DNA of 64,000 nucleotides. It comes from JACCZX01 sp963786295 (GTDB taxonomy: Bacteria > Pseudomonadota > Gammaproteobacteria > Burkholderiales > Burkholderiaceae_F). Where the stretch lies: the NCBI GenBank assembly GCA_963786295.1, contig CAWAYV010000018.1, forward strand, positions 1 to 64,000, written 5' to 3'. Below the pieces are notes generated by a model. It saw only the letters and a program-made list of their open reading frames with translations, was not told where the DNA came from and did no database searches. Of this stretch, positions 56,305 through 64,000 are shown one piece after another (the stretch's first letter is position 1; the number at the start of each line of letters is the position of its first letter). The translations under genes were made by a program, and so were the position numbers.

Positions 56305-57646
56305 ATGGCAAGGGCGATTACGGGGGAGCGGTAAAACGTGCGCGGCGCTTTTGGTCGCATTGTTGTCCGTATCGGCGACGCACGCACAGGTCGCTGACAA
56401 GGACCAACCGACAGCGCAGTTGCGAGCGTTGGTCGAATCAGGCCGATCGGCGCAGGCGTATGAGCGCTATTGCCGCGTGGAGCGCGATTTTCCACAGCGC
56501 GACTTGTGGTGCGGCATCGTATTGGTCGATATCGGGCGCGTCGGAGAAGCTGTGATCGCGCTCGAGCGCTATGTGCTGACCAACCCGGATGATGCGCGCG
56601 GCAGGCTCGAGCTGGCGCGCGCCTATTACCACGCCGGCGACGACGTGCGCGCACGCACCGAATTCGAGGCGGTGCAGGCGATGAAGCCGCCGGCCGACGT
56701 GCAAGTCGGAATCAATCGCTATCTGGACGCGCTGTTCCAGCGCGAATCGCTGTATCGACTGCGCACGTTGCTGTATGTCGAAGCAGGCATTCGGCTATGA
56801 CAGCAACGTCAACGCTGGCGTGTCGCAGGCCGATATCTCGCTACCGGTGCTCGGTCCGGTGACGGTGCTCGATACCGGCGTTCAAGAGTCCGACTGGCTT
56901 CGGCTTCGCTGCTATCGGCGGCCAGGTCAATCAGCCGTTTGCGCCCGGATGGTCGGCGTTCGGATCGTTCGATGCGCAGGGAACGTTTTATCGGACTGAA
57001 AACGATTTCAACTTGGCGGTGCTCACTGCGAGCGCCGGCGTCAGCTACGAACGCGGCCCGAACATCTTTGCGCTGTCGGCGACCTACGGCGATCTGCGAG
57101 TCGGCGGTGACGACTATCGCCAGAGCTTCGGCGGCGGGTTCGAATGGCGCCATGCGTCTGTCTCCGGTATCGAGCCTTGCGGTCGTACCGCAGTTCGCGC
57201 GGCTCTCGTATTCGGATGCCAACGATGTGCGCGATGCGGACCTCGCTGCTATCGCGATCAACTACCGACGAGCGTGGCTGATCAACTGGCAGCCGGCGAT
57301 CAACTTCGGTGTGTTCTACGGTGGCGAGCACAGCCGTCGCGATCGACCTGACCTGGTGCGATCGCTAGCCGGCGCCAATATCGAGCTTGCACTGTCGCCG
57401 TCGCCGCGCTGGGCGCTGGGCGCATCGGTGGGCTACACCTACAGCGAATACGACGCCTCGGTGCCACTACTCGGAGTGACGCGCGAAGATGATTATTGGA
57501 GCGCCGCAGCGCGCGCGGTGTATTACTTTGGCACGGGCTGGTCGGCCCGGTTCGAGTACACGTACGCGCGCAATGATTCCAATCTGGAGTTGTTCAGCTT
57601 CGATCGCCACACCGTTGCGGCCAAGTTGCGCCGCGAATTCAAGTAG
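56305..57646 (+). CDS. Slam-like outer-membrane protein (TPR plus DUF560-type barrel)
   Basis: About 447 residues. The ATG at 56305 joins the main frame if one G is removed from the GGGGG at 56322-56326, giving a signal peptide ending LLSVSATHAQ. Residues 30-150 are TPR-like (GRLELARAYYHAGDDVRART). The barrel begins with the DUF560 signature GYDSNVNAGVSQ and ends YARNDSNLELFSFDRHTVAA plus a short tail. Frames slip near 56790, 56900 and 57160. Slam proteins move surface lipoproteins or soluble haemophores through the outer membrane and are usually encoded next to their clients. Two paralogous secreted proteins follow directly. Confidence 0.78.
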
Positions 57647-57658
57647 CAGGAGTTTCAA

Positions 57659-59210
57659 ATGCGACTGCGCTACGGAATCGCCGGAGCCCTCGGATTCTCT
57701 CTCGCGCTGCTGCCGATGGCCAAAGCGGTCGCGCAGACCGCGGCACGCGTCGTGATGGCGGTGGGCGACGTGGCAGCGCAGCGTGGCGCAGAGCGCGCGA
57801 AGCTGACGCAGGGTTCCGATGTCAGGGTGGGCGACCGCGTAACGACGGCAGTACAGAGCCATGCGCAACTGCGCTTTTCCGACGAAGCCTTGGTCGCGCT
57901 GCGGCCCGAGTCCGAATTCCTTATCGACGGCTACAGCTTTCAAACACCTGGCAGCGGACCAGAGCGTGCGGTATTCAGACTCGTCAGGGGAGGCTTTCGC
58001 ACCGTCACCGGACAGATCGGCCGCATCAATCGAGAGCAGTATCAAGTGTTGACGACGCAAGCGACGATCGGCATTCGCGGCACGCACTATGAGCTGCTGA
58101 TCTGCGCGCCGCTGCAATGCGCGCGGCGCGACGGCACGGCAGCGCCGTCCGGTTTATACGGCGGTGTATACGACGGACGTCTTGCAGTTGCCGCGCGCGG
58201 CGAGCAGGCCGAATACGGCGCGCGCGAATATTTCTTCGTGCCGGACAACGACGTACCGCAGCGCTTGTTGACTCCGCCGGAGTTCATGCTGACGCGCATC
58301 AACGCGCCAACGTTGCGCGAGAACGTCGCCGCGCTGCGATTGGCGCAGCCGCCGGACTCCACGTTCGTGCAGGACTGCGCTGCCGAGCACGCTGGTCGAA
58401 GACGAGTATCAATCGACCGAGGATCTCGAGTCGCCCGGTCCTGACGCCACCACCACGCCGCCACCGCCGCCGCCACCGCCGCCCGCCGCCGCCGCCACCG
58501 CGCACCACCGCCGCCACCGCCGACGTTCAGCGGGACGATCGGCGCGTTTAGTCGGTCCGGCAACGTTCGTTGATGCGAGCGGAACGCCGCGGGCTGTCGG
58601 TCACGTTAAACAGCAACAGCGCGGTGACCGGCGATCACCAGCGCGACCTTCAACGCCAACTTAGGCACTGCAACGCTGGCCGATGTTGGTCAGGATCTCG
58701 CTGCCGGCAATCTGAACTGGGGACGCTGGGCCGGCGCAGGCTCGACGATCATGGTCGGCGCGACGAACCTCAGCGGGCAGCCGCTGCACTACATCTACGG
58801 CGCGGCCGCCACCAATCTGCCCGGCGCTGGCCGTGTGACGTACAACCCGGTCGGCGGCACGTTGCCGACGATGAGCGTCGGTGGGCAGACCGGCACACTC
58901 GTCTCCGGCGGCGTGGTGTTGGTCGACTTCAGTCAGGCATTCGCGCAACTGACCGGACTGCAGGTCGGGCTTTATCAACGCCGTGTATTCGATGAACGGA
59001 GTGGCGGGACTGCTTCCGGGCGGCCGCTTTTCGACTAATCAAGTTGCGGCGAGCTGTCTCGGCAATGGCTGCTTGGGAATTACGGGCGCCGGCTTCGACG
59101 GATTTTTGGTCGGCGATACCGGCACCGGCGTCGGCCTCGGCTATAACTTTAACGTCGGCTCGAGTGTGCCGAATCTCATTCGCGGCGTCGTCGGTTACCG
59201 ACGGCAATAG
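57659..59210 (+). CDS. FecR-domain, polyproline, C-terminal barrel protein (copy 1)
   Basis: About 517 residues with signal peptide (LALLPMAKAVAQTA) and no lipobox cysteine. Residues 25-150 are a FecR-type domain (VGDRVTTAVQSHAQLRFSDE, QATIGIRGTHYEL). A Pro-rich linker lies at about 58445-58520. The Gly-rich beta C-terminus (GQPLHYIYGAAATNLPGAGR, FDGFLVGDTGTGVGLGYNF) ends GVVGYRRQ. Frames slip near 58375, 58560, 58640 and 58975; the intact second copy shows what is missing. It starts 12 bases after the Slam-like gene, in the same unit. FecR domains usually sit in the periplasm with sigma regulators, but none is here, so a secreted or surface role is suspected. Confidence 0.82.
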
Positions 59211-59292
59211 CAGGTCGTTTCGAGCGTTTCGTAGTTCCCCGTCAAAGCGATGATGCGACGCGTATTCGCAGCGCAAGTCGAGGGGAACAGCA

Positions 59293-60861
59293 ATGAGATT
59301 GCAAGCGGCGGTCAGCGTGTTTGGACTGACGTTGGCGATGCTGCCGATGGCCAAGGCCGTGGCGCAGACGGCGGGGCGAGTCGTCATGGCGGTCGGCGAC
59401 GTCGCTGTGCAGCGTGCGAACGATCGGGTGAAGCTTTCGCAAGGCGCGGAAGTGCGCGTCGGAGATCGAGTCACCACCGGCACGCAAAGCCACGCGCAAC
59501 TGCGCTTTTCCGACGAAGCGCTGGTCGCGCTGCGACCCGACTCCGAATTTCATATCGACGGCTACAGCTTTCAGAGTCCCGGCAGCGGTCCTGAGCGCGC
59601 TGTGTTCCGGTTGGTCAAAGGCGGCTTCCGCACGGTGACCGGACAAATTGGCCGCATCAACCGCGATCAATATCAGGTGTTGACTTCTCAAGCCACGATC
59701 GGCATTCGCGGCACGCATTACGAATTGATGACCTGTGCACCTGATCAATGCCGCCGCAGCAATGGAACCGCAGCGCCGGCCGGAGTGCACGGCGTCGTCT
59801 TCGAGGGTCGACTTTCGGTCACGGCGTTCGGCACACAGGTCGAGTTCGGTGCGCGCGAATATTTCATGGTGCCTGATAACAACGTGCCGCAGCGTGTATT
59901 GACACCGCCCGAGTTCATGCTGACCCGCGTTGAGTCGTCGCCGCCAACTACGCTGCTGGTGTCGTTGACTTTGCCCCAAGTGCCAGAGCAAGCGTCACCT
60001 CTGATCGGATCGGTGAACGACACGGATTGGCCAGGCGATAGCGGATATCAGTCGACCGAAGACCGCACTCTGCTAACGCTGCAACCGCCTGCACCACCGC
60101 CGCCGCCGCCACCACCGCCGCCTGCGCCACCGCCACCGCCACCACCTCCACCTCCTCCGCCGCCGCCGCCGCCGGTATTCAGTGGCGCAATCGGTGTGAT
60201 GGTGTCACCCAGCACCTCCATCGGCGACAGCCCGATCACGACAGCGACCCTGAATCAAGCGGGCGCAGTGATCGCGATCAATGACCCGAATGTCCGAGCA
60301 ACCCTGGGAACCGCAATGCTGGCCGACGTCGGCAGTGATGCATTAGCTGGCAGTTTGAATTGGGGACGCTGGGCCGGCGCCGGCTCGATGATTCTGACGG
60401 GTCCGGTGGGAGAGCCCACCGATCAGAGCGGACAACCGTTGCATTACATCTACGGCAACGCCGCGACTAACCTGCCGACCTCGGGCCGTGTGAACTACAA
60501 CCCGGTAGGCGGCACGTCACCGACGATGAGCCTCAACGGACAGAACGGTACGCTGGTGTCGGGTGGTCAAGTCGCGATCGATTTCGGGCAGGCCACGGCA
60601 TCACTAGTCGGCTTGCAAGTCGGCTTTGCGAGTGCCGTCTACTCGATGAGTGGGAACACTTCGCTCATTGCGGGACGATTTACGGACTTTGCACCGACAA
60701 CAAGTTGCTCCGGCGGCGGTTGCCTCGCAATCCAAGGCGCAAGCTTCGACGGATTCCTGGTCGGCAATACCGGCACCGGTGTCGGGCTGGGCTACAGCTT
60801 CGACGTGTCATCGGGTCTGGCGAATTACGTTCGCGGCGTCGTTGGTTATCGGCGGCAATAG
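59293..60861 (+). CDS. FecR-domain, polyproline, C-terminal barrel protein (copy 2)
   Basis: An intact 522-residue paralogue of the preceding gene. The order is signal peptide (LAMLPMAKAVAQTA), FecR domain (TIGIRGTHYELMTC), a roughly 30-residue almost pure proline tract (codons about 60086-60174), and a C-terminal domain. That domain reads VNYNPVGGTSPTMSLNGQ, VAIDFGQATASLVGLQVGF, CSGGGCLAIQGASFDGFLVG, VVGYRRQ. The pattern of strands ending in G-F-L-V-G-N-T-G resembles the small barrels of TbpB/haemophilin-type Slam clients, which is an inference. It is tandem with copy 1, 82 bases apart. Confidence 0.86.
   Translation: MRLQAAVSVFGLTLAMLPMAKAVAQTAGRVVMAVGDVAVQRANDRVKLSQGAEVRVGDRVTTGTQSHAQLRFSDEALVALRPDSEFHIDGYSFQSPGSGPERAVFRLVKGGFRTVTGQIGRINRDQYQVLTSQATIGIRGTHYELMTCAPDQCRRSNGTAAPAGVHGVVFEGRLSVTAFGTQVEFGAREYFMVPDNNVPQRVLTPPEFMLTRVESSPPTTLLVSLTLPQVPEQASPLIGSVNDTDWPGDSGYQSTEDRTLLTLQPPAPPPPPPPPPPAPPPPPPPPPPPPPPPPVFSGAIGVMVSPSTSIGDSPITTATLNQAGAVIAINDPNVRATLGTAMLADVGSDALAGSLNWGRWAGAGSMILTGPVGEPTDQSGQPLHYIYGNAATNLPTSGRVNYNPVGGTSPTMSLNGQNGTLVSGGQVAIDFGQATASLVGLQVGFASAVYSMSGNTSLIAGRFTDFAPTTSCSGGGCLAIQGASFDGFLVGNTGTGVGLGYSFDVSSGLANYVRGVVGYRRQ
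60086..60174 (+). repeat. polyproline-coding CCx tract in FecR protein copy 2
   Basis: About 30 consecutive CCN codons, interrupted only by two GCN, encode the rigid linker. The matching tract in copy 1 (about 58445-58520) is disrupted by indels, probably because such low-complexity DNA is hard to read. Translation of so many prolines would need EF-P. Confidence 0.85.
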
Positions 60862-61060
60862 CGCAAGCTCTCCGAACTCACGACGATCGGCGGCCTTCTG
60901 AAGCGTCGCGAATCCGATGAGGTAGCCACGTGAACTCCACCTGCCCGTTAGCGGACGCTGCCGTCGGTAGCTATATCTACTACTACAGGGCGTGATATCA
61001 ATCTTGGCTTGCGCTTGGGCGCAACATTTCCGCGTCGAACAACTTGCAGGTATCGGTCCA

Positions 61061-61459
61061 ATGAGAACGGCTTTACAGACATCCACATCCGTCCTGACCG
61101 TGCTGCTGCTGGCTGGTTGCGTGACGGACGCCGCAACACGTCTCGCGTATGACATCGAGCACGGAGCGGACCGCGTTGGCCGTGCCGATGGAGCCCGGTA
61201 TACGCTGGTACACCGCGTTCCCTCAAGCGCGAGCGAGTGTGTCGGCCCGTACCGGGTGCAACTTGACAAGGTCGGTGCCATCATCGTTTGGTGCAAAGAC
61301 GCCGCGGGCGACACGACAGTATCCAGCCACAGTACGTCCTATCACGCTCGGTTCGTCGACACTGTCGAAACCCGAATAGTGGACAAGCCAGCTAAGGAGG
61401 CGTTAGTCATTGATCTGGAGCGACGAGGCGGCCGAGTTGTGATCGTTGGCGTGAGGTGA
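61061..61459 (+). CDS. small lipoprotein of unknown function
   Basis: A 132-residue protein. The ATG at 61061 is chosen because it opens a clean lipoprotein signal (TSVLTVLLLAGC, lipobox LAGC). The mature part has two more cysteines (SECVGPY and IVWCKDA) that may pair, and a beta-rich pattern. I recognise no family. It lies alone between the FecR pair and the Bug receptor, oriented with the FecR genes. Confidence 0.62.
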   Translation: MRTALQTSTSVLTVLLLAGCVTDAATRLAYDIEHGADRVGRADGARYTLVHRVPSSASECVGPYRVQLDKVGAIIVWCKDAAGDTTVSSHSTSYHARFVDTVETRIVDKPAKEALVIDLERRGGRVVIVGVR

Positions 61460-61563
61460 AGTGGTGTCGCACAAGAGCAGGTGACGGCCAATTGCGGGAC
61501 ATCTAAATTGCACCGATACGCACAGCAAACCGGACATGGCAGCGCGACAGCGCTAAAGCGCGC

Positions 61564-62553
61564 TTATTCGGCCTTGATCCCCGCCGCTTTGACGACCGCA
61601 CCATAGCGCGCGAGATCGCGCTTGATCTCATCACCGAACTTCTCGGCGCTTCCAGGCGTCGCGTTTATGCCGAGCACGCTAAGCCGTTCCCGTACTTCAG
61701 GATCGGAAAGCACCGCACTGAGGTCCGTATTCAGTTTCTCGACAATCGGTTTCGGCGTCTTGATCGGTGCGAGGATGCCGACCCACGAATTAATCTCAAA
61801 ATCTGTCACGCCGCTTTCGATGAACGTGGGCACGTCCGGAAGCGACACCGATCGCTGCGCGCTCGAAACCGCCACTCCGACCAACTTGCCCGACTTGACG
61901 TGCTGCTGTGCGCCGGCCACGGCCGTATACACGAGCGGAATGTTTCCGCCCATGGCATCGATGATGGCTTGACCGCCACCTTTGTATGGCACGTGCGTCA
62001 GGTTAGCGCCGGTGCGTTGCTTCAGTAGTTCGCCCGCGATGTGGGGTGTGCCGCCGGTCCCCGACGTGCCATAGAACAACCCGCCCGACTGCGTTTTCGA
62101 CAGCGCGAGGATGTCGCGCAGATTCTTTGCGGGAAGGCCGGGGTAGGCGACAAGTATCAAAATCGCATCGCCGATCTTGCCCACCGGTGCAAAGTCCTTC
62201 ACGGTGTTAAACGGTACCTTGTCGAACACGTGTGGATTGATCACCATCGTGCCGTCGAACCCGAGCAACAAGGTGTAACCGTCAGGCTCGGCCACGGCGA
62301 CTTGCTGCGTGCCGATGTTGCCCGAAGCACCAGGCCGGTTATCAACAATGACCTGTTGCCCTAGCCGCTTGCTGAGCGCGTCGGCCACCACACGTGCGCT
62401 TGTGTCGGTGACGCCTCCGGTTGTGAACGGCACGACAAGTCGAATGGGTTTGTTTGGGTAGGTTGACTGCGCGCCCGCAGGTAACCCGACGCCCATGCTG
62501 ACTGCGAGTAACAGTGCTGCGCTGATGAACAAGTTGCGCCGTAAACGAATCAT
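61564..62553 (-). CDS. Bug/TctC-family tripartite tricarboxylate transporter receptor
   Basis: An intact 329-residue periplasmic receptor. Signal peptide (AALLLAVSMGVGLPAGAQ), then YPNKPIRLVVPFTTGGVTD, VIVDNRPGASGNIGTQQVA and THVPYKGGGQAIIDAMGGNI, all typical Bug motifs. Bug proteins bind carboxylates in many Burkholderiales, usually without adjacent TctAB, as here. It overlaps the lyase gene by ATGA, so the ligand is probably that lyase's substrate or a precursor. Confidence 0.93.
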   Translation of the reverse strand: MIRLRRNLFISAALLLAVSMGVGLPAGAQSTYPNKPIRLVVPFTTGGVTDTSARVVADALSKRLGQQVIVDNRPGASGNIGTQQVAVAEPDGYTLLLGFDGTMVINPHVFDKVPFNTVKDFAPVGKIGDAILILVAYPGLPAKNLRDILALSKTQSGGLFYGTSGTGGTPHIAGELLKQRTGANLTHVPYKGGGQAIIDAMGGNIPLVYTAVAGAQQHVKSGKLVGVAVSSAQRSVSLPDVPTFIESGVTDFEINSWVGILAPIKTPKPIVEKLNTDLSAVLSDPEVRERLSVLGINATPGSAEKFGDEIKRDLARYGAVVKAAGIKAE

Positions 62554-63440
62554 GTTTGTTCTCCGTGGGTGGCCACGACCGGTTCGGCGTAGCGTTTCTC
62601 GAAATCCCAGATGTCCTCGAAGCCCATCAGCTTCGTCAGTTCGCCGAAATCCGCCATCGGCATGTCGATGTTTTCGGTCGAACCGCTGCTTTGGAGCGTT
62701 CGATAGACGCCGGTCATCGCACGCACCGCCGCGAGCAGTGCAGAGACCGGGAAAATCGCGATCCTGTATCCGATCGACTCAAGCGCAGCGCGTGGAAGCA
62801 CCGGCGTGCGGCCCTTCTCGACCATATTGGCGACCAGCGGCAGATCGAATGCGCTGCCGATCCGGTTCATCTCGTCAACCGATTCAGGCGATTCAATGAA
62901 CAGAATATCGGCGCCCGCGCGCGCATACGCTTCGCCGCGCCGTAGTGCTTCGTCAAGCCCCAAGGCTGAGCGTGCATCGGTGCGTGCGATGACGAGGAAG
63001 TCGGGTGAGCTCCGAGAATCGATTGCGACGCGAATTTTCGCGACCATGTCGTTAGTAGCGATCACGCGACGACCCGGCGTGTGCCCGCACTTCTTCGGGA
63101 ACTCCTGATCCTCCAGCTGGATCGCGGCGGCACCCGCCGCTTCGTATCCGCGAACCGTGTGGCGCAAGTTCAGCAGTCCACCGTAGCCGGTATCGGCATC
63201 CGCAATTAACGGCGTACGTGCCATCGCTGCCATCGCCGTGACTCGGCCCAGCATATCGCTGTAGGTGGCCAGTCCCGCGTCCGGTAAGCCAAGATGCGAA
63301 GCGACCGTGCCGAAGCCGCTCATGTACAACGCATCGAAGCCGAATGTGTCGGCGAGCCGAAGCGACACCATGTCAAAGACCCCCGGCGCCACGATCAGGC
63401 CGGGTTGAGCGAGCCGAGCCTTAAGCGAGTGCTTCAGCAT
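62550..63440 (-). CDS. isocitrate lyase / PEP mutase superfamily C-C lyase
   Basis: An intact 296-residue TIM-barrel enzyme. LIADADTGYGG (Mg2+-binding acidic residues), IQLEDQEFPKKCGHTPGRRV (catalytic KKCGH loop) and VIARTDARSALGLDEALRR are conserved. The Cys in KKCGH favours a lyase (methylisocitrate or 2,3-dimethylmalate type) over a PEP mutase or an oxaloacetate decarboxylase. The ATG at 63440 is preferred to a TTG at 63455. It is first in a two-gene unit with the Bug receptor. Confidence 0.88.
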   Translation of the reverse strand: MLKHSLKARLAQPGLIVAPGVFDMVSLRLADTFGFDALYMSGFGTVASHLGLPDAGLATYSDMLGRVTAMAAMARTPLIADADTGYGGLLNLRHTVRGYEAAGAAAIQLEDQEFPKKCGHTPGRRVIATNDMVAKIRVAIDSRSSPDFLVIARTDARSALGLDEALRRGEAYARAGADILFIESPESVDEMNRIGSAFDLPLVANMVEKGRTPVLPRAALESIGYRIAIFPVSALLAAVRAMTGVYRTLQSSGSTENIDMPMADFGELTKLMGFEDIWDFEKRYAEPVVATHGEQT

Positions 63441-63710
63441 TTGCCACGATGACAAGCGGACGGACTCCTGGCGGCACCAAGCGGTTTACGGCACAGCGTG
63501 ATGGAAACTATACGCACTCCTAAGTACGCGTCTTGTAACGCAGCGCGCCGCTTGAACGGATCGTCCACGAGTCATTATTGAGGGTCGCCAACTTGTCGGA
63601 GAGCAGACACAATTGCGACATGAACTCTCGCCCTGCACTCTGCCGGACAAACGAGCACGAAGTGATGATCGGTGTTTGATTCGATTGCATTCCATACTGG
63701 AGTGACCACC

Positions 63711-64000
63711 ATGGACAACGCGACTCTGAAGCCTAGCCAGACGTTCACTGTCAGCCATCTGAAAGAGGCCGACTTCAAAGGCGGAGGGCTGCGAGGCTAC
63801 TCGGTCTATCGAGATCTCGGCGTTGCAGCGGCCACCAAGGGACTCGCCACCGCGCATGTGATTCGCATGGTTGCGCCCTTTACCGAGCAGTTAAGCGAGC
63901 GCCATCATCACAACGTGGAGTTCCAGCTCGTCTATGTTCTGAAGGGTTGGTTCAAGACTGAGTTTGAGGGACACGGTGCGCATGTCATGAAGGAAGGTTC
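63711..64000 (+). CDS. cupin-domain protein, N-terminal part (runs off window)
   Basis: The ATG at 63711 starts MDNATLKPSQTFTVSHLKEA. RHHHNVEFQLVYVLKGWFK gives the first cupin motif with a His-rich metal site. 97 residues are visible and the gene continues past the window. It is divergent from the lyase/Bug unit across a 270-base gap in which no clear promoter or operator was identified. Confidence 0.75.
   Translation, partial: MDNATLKPSQTFTVSHLKEADFKGGGLRGYSVYRDLGVAAATKGLATAHVIRMVAPFTEQLSERHHHNVEFQLVYVLKGWFKTEFEGHGAHVMKEG

Noticed and set aside
57659..60861. Classical FecR/FecI iron-signalling genes
   Set aside because: There is no sigma factor or TonB-dependent transducer nearby, and the proteins have a cleavable signal peptide and a large C-terminal domain instead of an anti-sigma helix.
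1..64000. tRNA, rRNA, riboswitch, insertion sequence or phage attachment site
   Set aside because: No T-loop GGTTCGANTCC arm, rRNA core motif, transposase motif or flanking direct repeats were recognised on reading both strands.

Overview
The window is high-GC proteobacterial DNA. A Bug-type (TctC) receptor, a CysI-DUF934-CobA sulfite-reduction block, a fused TRAP-TAXI permease with a DUF3394 tail, and a CopG plus intracellular PHB-depolymerase pair together point to a Betaproteobacterium, probably Burkholderiales. No rRNA, tRNA, CRISPR, transposase or integrase was seen. Many well conserved genes are split by single-base indels that leave the protein readable across two or three frames. I read these as residual sequencing or assembly errors and annotate such genes as one CDS over the full span, naming the breaks.

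Layout. 1-195: start of an alpha-2-macroglobulin-like gene leaving the window. 291-6558: sulfur metabolism (cystathionine beta-synthase, a Cys/Met-metabolism PLP enzyme, rhodanese, sulfite reductase, DUF934, siroheme methyltransferase). 6871-13031: DUF418 membrane protein, a TonB-like protein with a long repeated coiled coil, a TPR-LuxR regulator and a cupin. 13052-26011: eleven reverse-strand genes that look like one catabolic and transport operon (D-amino-acid dehydrogenase, class III aminotransferase, TAXI receptor, TRAP permease, two-subunit fumarase or tartrate dehydratase, fumarate-reductase-type flavoprotein, two 2-hydroxyacid dehydrogenases of different families, CbiX, CitE-like lyase). 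26099-30347: a secreted 24-residue-repeat protein, then a histidine kinase, DUF4198, phosphatase-like and DsbB operon. 30538-40711: an RHH regulator with PHB depolymerase, then a stress set (GlsB, glycine-zipper protein, large catalase, ferritin-like protein, YihY, NAD(P)HX dehydratase, two Hsp20s). 40834-42015: a thioesterase and an HD hydrolase.

41991-56108 is the most striking part: seven closely packed or overlapping reverse-strand genes with 25 haem-c motifs. Transcribed right to left they are a membrane di-haem b protein with two H-X13-H helices, an FHA-TM-decahaem cytochrome, a GlcG/HbpS-type lipoprotein, an SH3b plus outer-membrane-barrel protein, a decahaem cytochrome fused to an LVIVD propeller, a pentahaem cytochrome with one CX4CH site, and a cytoplasmic FAD, 2x cNMP-binding, 4x[4Fe-4S] protein. 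Together they could form a complete electron path from quinol or NAD(P)H to the cell surface, unlike the MtrCAB arrangement.

Divergent from it, 56305-60861 holds a Slam-like (DUF560) outer-membrane protein followed by two tandem FecR, polyproline, C-terminal-barrel proteins that could be its secreted clients. The window ends with a small lipoprotein, a Bug receptor overlapping a PEP-mutase/isocitrate-lyase-family lyase, and the start of a cupin gene.
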